From Nitrosomonas sp. (GTDB lineage Bacteria > Pseudomonadota > Gammaproteobacteria > Burkholderiales > Nitrosomonadaceae): a stretch of 64,000 bases of DNA. How positions within the stretch are numbered: the first letter of the stretch is position 1; every line of letters begins with the position of its first letter. Positions 56,616 through 64,000 of the stretch are shown here, in pieces. The DNA is taken from positions 31,007 to 95,006 of the forward strand of contig JAMXAG010000009.1 in NCBI GenBank assembly GCA_024281675.1. The letters run 5' to 3'. A program made the position numbers and the translations under genes. The notes beneath the pieces were generated by a model, which was not told where the DNA came from, ran no database searches, and worked only from the letters and a program-made list of their open reading frames with translations.

Positions 56616-58409
56616 ATGATTCCTCAGTCTTTCATTCTCGATCTTCTGAATCGTATCGATATTGTTGATGCGATTGATCGGTACATTCCACTGAAAAAAG
56701 CAGGCGCCAATTTTATCGCTTGCTGCCCCTTTCACAACGAAAAAACGCCTTCCTTTACGGTCAGTCAATCCAAACAATTTTATCATTGCTTTGGTTGTGG
56801 GGCACACGGGAACGCGATTAGTTTTTTAATGGAATACAGTGGCTTAAGCTTTACTGATGCAGTGAGCCAATTGGCCGAATATGCTGGGATGCAAATGCCT
56901 GTACCTATGGCTGTGCCGATGAGTTTACCAGATTCAAATGGGGGCTCTGGATCTTCAGAAGAATTTGTGCAAAACCAAGCTGATATTTCGACACAGGATT
57001 TAAATCAAGCTTTGCAAGTTGCAGCCCAGTTTTACAAATCTCAGCTTAAATTATCGCAGAAAGCGATTGACTATCTAAAAAAGCGTGGATTATCTGGTAA
57101 AACCGCAGCCCGATTTGGTATCGGATATGCGCCCGCGGGTTGGCAGGGTTTGAGTGCTGCATTTCCTGACTACAAATCGGAACAAACGCGAAGTATATTG
57201 CAACAGGTAGGGTTAGTGATCGTCGATGAAGATAAGCAGTATGATCGTTTTAGAGATCGAATTATGTTTCCGATCGTTAATTTAAAAGGTTACATCATTG
57301 GTTTTGGTGGTCGGGTAATTGAGCCGGGTGAGCCTAAGTATTTAAATTCTCCGGAAACAGTGCTCTTTGGTAAGGGACGAGAACTTTACCATCTCTTCTC
57401 AGCGCGTCGTGCTATTCGTGAAGCCGATCGTGTTATCGTTGTCGAAGGTTATATGGATGTTATTGCATTGTCGCAACACGGTATTGATTATGTGGTCGCT
57501 ACTCTCGGTACAGCCATCACGAGTTTTCAGATACAACGATTGATGCGTCAAACCGATAACATTATTTTTTGCTTTGACGGCGACAATGCTGGACGTAAGG
57601 CTGCATGGCGCGCTTTAGAAAATAGTTTGGAGTTTTTATCGGATAACAAGTATTTAGGTTTTCTTTTTTTACCTGAAGGGGAAGATCCGGATAGTTATGT
57701 GAGTCGCAATGGTAAGGAATTATTTGAGCAACAACTAACGCTTGCTACACCCTTGTCTGAGTTTATGTTCAAAGAACTATGCTTGGATATCAACCTGCAA
57801 ACCAGTGAGGGTAAGGCAAGGTTAATTCATCAAACAAAACCATTATTACAGCAAATTAAAGCACCTGCATTGGTTTCGATACTTTTAAAGCGGCTAGAGG
57901 AGCTCAGTGGGATTAACCAAAATCAGGTGGTAGGCTTGATGCAATTAAAGCCCCTATTAAAAAAAACGAACACCCAACAGGGTCATCTTGCGAGGCAGTT
58001 GATTACGCCCTATCGGCGTATCATTATGATGTTATTGTGCAGACCGAGCTATCTCGAAAAACTTGATCGAGAATTATTGGTCGAATGTGATGAAACCAAG
58101 CAGGAACAAGGCGCGTTAAAAGCACTGGTTGATTTGTTGGATAAAAACTTACATCTAATTGAAAGTCCATTGACACATTCTGTTTTGACTTATTTCAACG
58201 ATATTCCACATAAGGCCCTGCTGGAGAGTATTGAAAGTGAAGTGCTAAAATGGGATGATGCGATTGATTTAGAAGTGGAATTTATGGGTGCACAACAGCT
58301 GTTGCAACAAGTGCAGCGAAATAAGCGTATGACTGAGTTGCATAGTAAATCATTAGCGCAATTGACAGATGAAGAAAAACGAGAATTGCAACAACTGACT
58401 TCGTTTTAA
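56616..58409 (+). CDS. dnaG: DNA primase
   Basis: A 597-residue enzyme that makes RNA primers at the fork. The N-terminal CHC2 zinc domain (CPFHNEKTPSFTVSQ, FYHCFGCGAHGNAISFLMEY), the catalytic core with GFGGRVIEPGEPKYLNSPET, the TOPRIM segments VIVVEGYMDVIALSQHG and IIFCFDGDNAGRKAAWRALE, and a C-terminal helical DnaB-binding domain. Length is normal (E. coli 581). Confidence 0.97.
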   Translation: MIPQSFILDLLNRIDIVDAIDRYIPLKKAGANFIACCPFHNEKTPSFTVSQSKQFYHCFGCGAHGNAISFLMEYSGLSFTDAVSQLAEYAGMQMPVPMAVPMSLPDSNGGSGSSEEFVQNQADISTQDLNQALQVAAQFYKSQLKLSQKAIDYLKKRGLSGKTAARFGIGYAPAGWQGLSAAFPDYKSEQTRSILQQVGLVIVDEDKQYDRFRDRIMFPIVNLKGYIIGFGGRVIEPGEPKYLNSPETVLFGKGRELYHLFSARRAIREADRVIVVEGYMDVIALSQHGIDYVVATLGTAITSFQIQRLMRQTDNIIFCFDGDNAGRKAAWRALENSLEFLSDNKYLGFLFLPEGEDPDSYVSRNGKELFEQQLTLATPLSEFMFKELCLDINLQTSEGKARLIHQTKPLLQQIKAPALVSILLKRLEELSGINQNQVVGLMQLKPLLKKTNTQQGHLARQLITPYRRIIMMLLCRPSYLEKLDRELLVECDETKQEQGALKALVDLLDKNLHLIESPLTHSVLTYFNDIPHKALLESIESEVLKWDDAIDLEVEFMGAQQLLQQVQRNKRMTELHSKSLAQLTDEEKRELQQLTSF

Positions 58410-58518
58410 ATCTGTGGAGTAATTTTTAAGTAATTGTCTAATGTCAGCATTACCAGCTTTTGTTATAATCAACGGCTTTTAATTTTTTTAAAATCCATAT
58501 TAATAGTTGGAATTCAAT

Positions 58519-60819
58519 ATGCCAAGAAAAAAGGAACTCAAAGCTAAAAGTGATGGGATTGATGTTGCTACAAAAATAATAATTAAAAAGGCAAAAGATA
58601 TTGATAAAAAAATGATTAAAAAAGAAAAAGATAACCTAGCCAGTACGGCCGAAAATAAAACAAGCAGAAACTCTAAAGCGATTTCCAAAGTAGAAAAAGC
58701 AGCAAAAACAGTAAAAAACGAAAAAACATTTGTTCATGACGATGCTTTAGATTTGGAGGGTACTTCCATAGAAGCCGATAGCAGCTTGGATAAAATTGCC
58801 GAAGCTGCTTTTGATGAAAGTGTTGATGCGGCCGTTAGCAGCAAAAAAGGCAGGGGAAGAACCGCTAAGAAAGCAAAATCTACTTCAGATAAAGATTTGG
58901 CTAATGAATTAGAACCTTCTTTATCTGTAGGGCAAAGCGCAGCTTTACTACAAGACATCGAGGCGCGCCGGATGCGTCTGAAAATCTTAATTGGATTGGG
59001 TAAAGAGCGGGGTTATCTGACTTACGCAGAGATCAACGATCATCTGCCTGATGACATGCTAGATGCCGAGCAAATTGAAGGCATTATCAGCATGATCAAC
59101 GATATGGGTATTTCCGTACATGATGAAGCACCGGATACGGAAGCGTTACTCATGTCAGATGCTGCTACAACGGTAGCGGATGAAGACGTGGCAGAAGAAG
59201 CAGAAGCCGCGCTCTCAACAGTGGATTCCGAGTTTGGAAGAACTACTGATCCCGTGCGAATGTATATGCGAGAAATGGGGTCGGTAGGATTGTTGACGCG
59301 TGAAAGTGAAATCGAGATCGCTAAACGTATCGAAGGTGGATTACGCCATATGATTCAGGCGATATCAGCCTGTCCACCTATCATTGCCGGTATTGTTGCT
59401 TTAGCGAAAGACATCGAAAAAGATGTGCTGCGTATTGATGAAGTTGTTGACGGTTTACTGGATGTCAATGCGCAAGACATTATGAATGAAGAGTTCTCAG
59501 AAGATTCGTTAGCACAAGAATTAGAAGCTAGTGATCTGGATGGTGGCGATGAAGACGAAGAAGGTGGCGACGCTGCTTCAATTGCAAGTGCTAATCTTTT
59601 GAAATTAAAGTCTGATGCGTTAGAACGTTTTGCTGTTATTTGTGGTATTTATGATGAAATGCAGGTGCTACTAGAGAAAAAAGGACCTCATCATGATGGA
59701 TATATCGAATTGCAGGAAAAGATTTCCGCAGAATTAATGGCAATCCGGTTTTCTGCAAAAATGGTGGAGAAACTTTGTGACACGCAACGTGATTTGGTCA
59801 ATAACGTTCGTAGTTATGAGCGTAAGATCATGGACTTATGCGTGACTAAAGCAAAAATGCCGCGCAACTATTTCATCAAATGCTTCCCCGGAAACGAAAC
59901 AAATCTGGAGTGGATTGACCAGGAAATAAAATTGAATAAGCCCTATAGCCAGGCGCTTGAGCACTATAAGCCTGCTATTATGGAAGAACAACAAAACTTG
60001 TTGACGTTGAAGGGCGCTATTGGTATACCTATCAAGGATTTAAAAGAAATCAACCGCAAGATGTCAACAGGAGAGGCAAAAGCACGCCGCGCTAAGCGCG
60101 AAATGACAGAAGCCAATTTACGGTTGGTGATTTCTATAGCTAAAAAATATACCAATCGCGGATTACAGTTTCTTGATCTGATTCAAGAAGGTAATATTGG
60201 TTTGATGAAGGCGGTCGATAAATTTGAATATCGACGTGGTTATAAATTTTCGACTTATGCAACATGGTGGATACGTCAAGCCATTACCCGATCGATTGCT
60301 GATCAGGCACGTACCATACGCATTCCGGTGCATATGATCGAAACAATTAATAAGATGAATCGTATTTCACGCCAAATTTTACAAGAGACAGGGCAAGAAC
60401 CAGAACCAGCGGTATTGGCTGAAAAAATGGAAATGCCAGAAGAAAAAATCCGTAAAATACTCAAAATTTCCAAAGAACCTATTTCAATGGAAACCCCGAT
60501 TGGGGATGATGAAGATTCGCATTTGGGTGATTTTATTGAAGATGCAGCAACAATGGCACCATCAGATGCGGCAGTGTATGCGAGTTTGCGAGGCGTAACA
60601 AAAGATATTCTGGATTCTTTAACACCCCGTGAAGCCAAGGTTTTGCGTATGCGCTTTGGTATTGAAATGAATACCGATCACACATTAGAAGAGGTTGGTA
60701 GGCAATTTGATGTTACGCGAGAACGTATTCGTCAAATTGAGGCCAAAGCGTTGAGAAAGCTTCGGCATCCAGCGCGTTCTGAACGTTTGCGAAGTTTCTT
60801 AGATACAGGTAACACTTAA
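58519..60819 (+). CDS. rpoD: RNA polymerase primary sigma factor (sigma-70)
   Basis: A 766-residue protein. The first 130 residues are Lys/Ala/Glu-rich and divergent ([17 protein letters not shown]), then region 1.1 ([20 protein letters not shown]), 1.2 ([20 protein letters not shown]), a non-conserved region with an acidic stretch, region 2 ([20 protein letters not shown]), region 3, and region 4 ([20 protein letters not shown]). It is longer than E. coli RpoD (613) because of the N-terminal extension and insert, as seen in betaproteobacteria. The ATG at 58519 is chosen; a TTG at 58507 is in frame. A TATAAT at 58464 suggests an internal promoter after dnaG. Confidence 0.97.
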   Translation: MPRKKELKAKSDGIDVATKIIIKKAKDIDKKMIKKEKDNLASTAENKTSRNSKAISKVEKAAKTVKNEKTFVHDDALDLEGTSIEADSSLDKIAEAAFDESVDAAVSSKKGRGRTAKKAKSTSDKDLANELEPSLSVGQSAALLQDIEARRMRLKILIGLGKERGYLTYAEINDHLPDDMLDAEQIEGIISMINDMGISVHDEAPDTEALLMSDAATTVADEDVAEEAEAALSTVDSEFGRTTDPVRMYMREMGSVGLLTRESEIEIAKRIEGGLRHMIQAISACPPIIAGIVALAKDIEKDVLRIDEVVDGLLDVNAQDIMNEEFSEDSLAQELEASDLDGGDEDEEGGDAASIASANLLKLKSDALERFAVICGIYDEMQVLLEKKGPHHDGYIELQEKISAELMAIRFSAKMVEKLCDTQRDLVNNVRSYERKIMDLCVTKAKMPRNYFIKCFPGNETNLEWIDQEIKLNKPYSQALEHYKPAIMEEQQNLLTLKGAIGIPIKDLKEINRKMSTGEAKARRAKREMTEANLRLVISIAKKYTNRGLQFLDLIQEGNIGLMKAVDKFEYRRGYKFSTYATWWIRQAITRSIADQARTIRIPVHMIETINKMNRISRQILQETGQEPEPAVLAEKMEMPEEKIRKILKISKEPISMETPIGDDEDSHLGDFIEDAATMAPSDAAVYASLRGVTKDILDSLTPREAKVLRMRFGIEMNTDHTLEEVGRQFDVTRERIRQIEAKALRKLRHPARSERLRSFLDTGNT

Positions 60820-60832
60820 TAAGTAATCCTGA

Positions 60833-60909
<77 letters not shown>

Positions 60910-60917
60910 ATAAATCA

Positions 60918-60954
60918 AGAGGTTAGAGCATCTCTCTAACCTCTTTTTCTTTTT
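60918..60954 (+). terminator. Intrinsic terminator after rpoD-tRNA
   Basis: AGAGGTTAGAG pairs perfectly (11 bp) with CTCTAACCTCT across a 5-base loop, followed by TTTTCTTTTTC. It should end the rpsU-rpoD-tRNA unit; rhlE converges on it and ends within its T-run. Confidence 0.9.
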
Positions 60955-62289
60955 CTATACGCGTCCCCCAGCACGGCGTGGGTCAGTGAGGCGGTGTGTC
61001 GCTGGATGTGCAAAGCCAGCACCTGCAGGTTTCTTTGTGGCCGGTTTTTTGTTATTGGTCTGGTTTTTTGGTGGATTGCGTGAATGGATTGCACCACGGG
61101 GTTCGCTGCTACGGCCATTTTTTATCGGTTCAGCTTTAATGCGTGGATCCGGTTCAAAACCGGTAATTACGTGACTGGGTATTTCGCGCTTAATGAGTTT
61201 TTCGATCGCTGTCAGCAGCTTGGTTTCATCGACACAAACCAGCGATACCGCATCTCCTTCTGCGCCGGCACGGCCTGTGCGGCCAATTCTGTGAATATAA
61301 TCCTCAGCTACATTGGGCAGTTCAAAGTTAACAACATGCGGCAGCTCATTGATATCAATACCGCGCGCGGCAATATCGGTTGCTACCAGTACTTGCAGGC
61401 CGCCTGTTTTGAATTTTGCCAATGCCAGTGTGCGTGCCGATTGACTTTTATTCCCGTGGATAGCCAGTGCAGGAATGTTATTTGCTAACAAAAACTCAAC
61501 CAGCTTATTGGCGCCATGTTTGGTACGAGTAAACACCAATACCTGTGACCAGCGGTGTTGCTTAATCAAATGCGCAAGCAGCTCTTTTTTGCGATCACGA
61601 TCCACTGGATGCACCACATGCGTTACCTTGTCTGTGGTCGCATTACGGCGCGCCACCTCAATCATTACCGGTTTGTTGAGTAAATTGTTCGCCAATGACT
61701 GGATTCCATCCGAGAAAGTGGCCGAGAATAATAAATTCTGCCGCTGCTTCGGCAGTAATGCGAGAATTTTTTTGATATCGCGGATAAATCCCATGTCTAG
61801 CATCCGATCGGCTTCATCTAGCACAAGAATCTCAATGTGAGACAGGCTCAGCGTTTTTTGTTGCACATGATCGAGTAACCGCCCCGGTGTCGCAACCAAA
61901 ATATCCACGCGGCTTTTCAGGCGAGTGATTTGCGGATTAATATTCACACCGCCGATCATAATCATTGAACTTAATTTCAAATATTTGCCATAATCACGCA
62001 CGCTTTCTTCCACCTGTGCGGCGAGTTCACGCGTCGGAACAAGAATCAGCGCTCGTATCGGTGGCCGCCCGCTGGATGGTCCTTTAATACTTTTGTCGGA
62101 AAGACGATGCAAAATAGGTAAGGTAAAACCAGCGGTTTTGCCGGTACCGGTTTGTGCCCCTGCCAATAAATCACCGCCAGCCAATACGGCTGGAATGGCT
62201 TGTGTTTGAATGGGGGTAGGAACCGTGTAGCCACGTTCAGTGACGGCACGGATAATTTCATCGGACAAGCCGAAAGTAGAGAAAGACAT
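60955..62289 (-). CDS. rhlE: DEAD-box ATP-dependent RNA helicase RhlE-type
   Basis: A 444-residue helicase. [20 protein letters not shown] and [15 protein letters not shown] (Q motif), [16 protein letters not shown] (Walker A), [11 protein letters not shown] type motif Ia, [13 protein letters not shown] (DEAD), FSATFSDG (SAT), [16 protein letters not shown] and [20 protein letters not shown] basic, low-complexity C-terminal tail (residues 380-444, Lys/Arg/Pro/Asn) binds RNA. RhlE acts in ribosome assembly and mRNA decay. Confidence 0.94.
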   Translation of the reverse strand: MSFSTFGLSDEIIRAVTERGYTVPTPIQTQAIPAVLAGGDLLAGAQTGTGKTAGFTLPILHRLSDKSIKGPSSGRPPIRALILVPTRELAAQVEESVRDYGKYLKLSSMIMIGGVNINPQITRLKSRVDILVATPGRLLDHVQQKTLSLSHIEILVLDEADRMLDMGFIRDIKKILALLPKQRQNLLFSATFSDGIQSLANNLLNKPVMIEVARRNATTDKVTHVVHPVDRDRKKELLAHLIKQHRWSQVLVFTRTKHGANKLVEFLLANNIPALAIHGNKSQSARTLALAKFKTGGLQVLVATDIAARGIDINELPHVVNFELPNVAEDYIHRIGRTGRAGAEGDAVSLVCVDETKLLTAIEKLIKREIPSHVITGFEPDPRIKAEPIKNGRSSEPRGAIHSRNPPKNQTNNKKPATKKPAGAGFAHPATHRLTDPRRAGGRV

Positions 62290-62517
62290 AAAACTCCAGG
62301 AGGGTTAACGGTCTGCCATTGCGGTTATCGCATGACAATCAAGGTAAGCGGATGCAGAGTACTGCCATAAATCCAGATCTTATCAAGAGTATAATATGGG
62401 TTGAACTTAAAATCTCAACTATAAACGATAAATTTCTCATATGCCCCCATTGTTTGTTAACAGCTAAATGGAATAACCTCAAAAACAATAACAATTACGC
62501 ATAATGGAGAATAGTAA

Positions 62518-63966
62518 TGTAAAATTTCGTAGTACAACAGATTACTAGCATTTTTGTTTTAACCTTGTTGGTGGTTGTTATCAGTAGTACTGACGCACAT
62601 GCGCATAATCCACATGATCCAGTGCAAGGATTAGGGATTTCACCAGATTTTTCTAATGATCAAACCCTTTTCTTGACGACTGATGGAGAGCTTACTACTT
62701 GGCGCTACCAAGATATTCTAAGATCAACCGACGGTGGTGTAACTTGGACTAAACTCCCAAGAGGCCTGGATAATTACTCTAATTTCTCAGCCATCCGCGT
62801 TTCTCCCAACTATGCCATTGATCGTACTGTATTTGCTACTACTCTGGGTGGTGGTGTTTATCGATCAACAAACCGGGGTAATTCTTGGCAATTCTTTAAT
62901 ATTGGTCTTTCAAATCTATACTTAAGGGAGGGCTGAAGATTGTTAAATCGGGGAGTGCCGATTATGTGCTTTTTCTCATGCCAGGCCAAGGTGAACTTTA
63001 TCGACGGGCTAAAGCAGATACAAGTTGGACTCAATTGCTGGGTTCGGCAAATGGCGTAAATCTGGTTGCTGCATCACCTGAATTTGCACAAAATACTACT
63101 GTGATGATTATGAGTACGAGTGGAGACTTACGAGTCTCGACAGATGCTGGTAACCACTGGATTGAAAAAGGGAATCTGGCAATCGCAACAACTTATGATT
63201 TCGCAACAGCACCTGGAGATGCCAGAGAAATATTCCTAGCTACCAGCAATGGAGTTTTTTATAGCAATGATTCGGGAAATACATTTACAAACAAGTCTAC
63301 TAATCTACCAAGCGAAGTGATTAACAACATCGCCATTTCACCCAATTACCTTATTGATCGCACACTGTTTTGCACGACTCAGACCCAAGCTGTTTATAAA
63401 TCCACAAATGGTGGTAATAGTTGGGCATTTTATAATTCAGGCGCCAAAATTACCGGACAGACAACAGCCCTTGATGAATTCTCTGAGCTACAAATATCCA
63501 ATTCATTCGCAGCCGATCAAACCGTGTTGCTCTCGGCATTCGATGGATTGTTCATCTCAAAAGATAGTGGTGTCAGCTGGACTCAATCTAAAACCCGGGA
63601 AAATTTGATTACAGGCTTCGCTTTATCTCCGCATTTCATCGATGATCAAAAGATTATCGCGACGACATATAATGGAGGCGGTTTATACACTTCTGTCAAT
63701 AAAGGCACCACGTAGACTATTGGCTCAGCGGGCTGGCACAATCCACTTAAACATCCCTTATTAAGTGCTTTTGATGTTGATTTTGTACAAAACCATACTG
63801 GATCTCTGCTGGCATTTGCTTCATTAAGTGAGATTAAGGTTGGGTTTTCCAGTGATTCTGGCAACAGTTGGAATGTCACATCTATTCCAACATTCCCTGT
63901 CATACATGACAACAATGTTTTTGTAAATTGAGGTATGCTGATTTTCAAGGAGTCCGAAGTTTCATA
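62518..63966 (+). pseudogene. Exported BNR/sialidase-type repeat protein with several disabling mutations
   Basis: The reading begins ATG-TAA at 62518: the second codon is a stop, yet the frame then gives a fine signal peptide (TSIFVLTLLVVVISSTDAHA). Repeats of the type ILRSTDGGVTW...IRVSPNYAIDRTVFATT...VYRSTNRGNSW appear at least six times, the sort found in sialidase/VPS10/YCF48 beta propellers. A frame change near 62925 and TAG at 63713 (where a Trp would follow KGTT) break it. The frame after that stop continues to a TGA near 63929. Original protein about 480 aa, exported. All repeats stay well conserved, so the decay is recent. No ribosome site fits an intact internal start well. Confidence 0.8.
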
Positions 63967-63994
63967 AAATGAAGACATGAAATGGAGGATGAAA

Positions 63995-64000
63995 ATGGAA
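63995..64000 (+). other. Possible start of a further gene at the window edge
   Basis: An ATG at 63995 has GGAGG 11-15 bases upstream; only two codons are inside the window, so nothing more can be said. Confidence 0.25.

Noticed and set aside
62518-63966. Stop-codon recoding in the BNR-repeat protein
   Set aside because: The breaks are three different stop codons plus a frame change; other genes in the window use all three stops normally.

Overview
The window is a stretch of ordinary chromosome from a Gram-negative betaproteobacterium. Gene content and protein style (amgK-murU pair, tandem DUF4124 proteins beside glnA, lspA-ileS-ribF, rpsU-yqeY-dnaG-rpoD, YgfZ, DUF502) fit the Nitrosomonas/Nitrosomonadaceae group best. 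This is an inference from gene content only, because no ammonia-oxidation gene lies in the window. Most of the sequence is core metabolism and information processing, with a moderately low G+C content and several decayed genes.

Layout. 1-6.1 kb: a partial HdrB/GlpC-like Fe-S protein and rubrerythrin (peroxide/redox defence), a small unknown protein, exonuclease III, two DUF4124 paralogues and glutamine synthetase. 6.3-13.5 kb: a RecQ helicase without HRDC, pepP, the cell-wall recycling pair amgK-murU, ubiK and comM. 13.6-20.5 kb: a TonB-dependent receptor with a decayed TIR-like reading frame behind it, a serine-glyoxylate type aminotransferase, and two polysaccharide genes (WecA/WbpL-like transferase and WbpM-like dehydratase). 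20.5-24.9 kb: the ribF-ileS-lspA cluster. 25.2-28.8 kb: a secreted M10 metallopeptidase, a dead SLC13/DASS transporter, a tRNA-Pro/Arg/His cluster and dksA. 28.8-33.0 kb: rpsO-pnp caught between two identical, oppositely oriented IS1595-family elements. 33-44.9 kb: a dynamin-like GTPase, DUF502, ygfZ, an RNA uracil methyltransferase, a dead msrB, an NhaC antiporter, a third IS broken by a 50-bp tandem duplication, a GT39-like membrane protein, a membrane methyltransferase and motAB. 45.1-48.0 kb: a histidine-rich exported protein, a PepSY protein and a two-component system. 48-54.6 kb: lpoA-yraN, rsmI, pyrC, acs and an MBL-fold hydrolase. 54.6-62.3 kb: tsaD, the macromolecular-synthesis cluster rpsU-yqeY-dnaG-rpoD, tRNA(CAT) and rhlE. 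62.5-64 kb: a multiply disrupted exported BNR/sialidase-type repeat protein.

I did not find a clear new multi-gene defence or biosynthetic system. The best candidate for an under-described module is the His-rich exported protein plus PepSY protein plus response regulator/sensor kinase (45.19-48.0 kb), which looks like an envelope metal- or stress-sensing unit. The other informative signals are about genome change: three IS insertions with 7-bp target duplications, a frame-breaking tandem duplication inside a transposase, and at least five decayed genes (TIR-like, DASS transporter, msrB, transposase, BNR-repeat protein).
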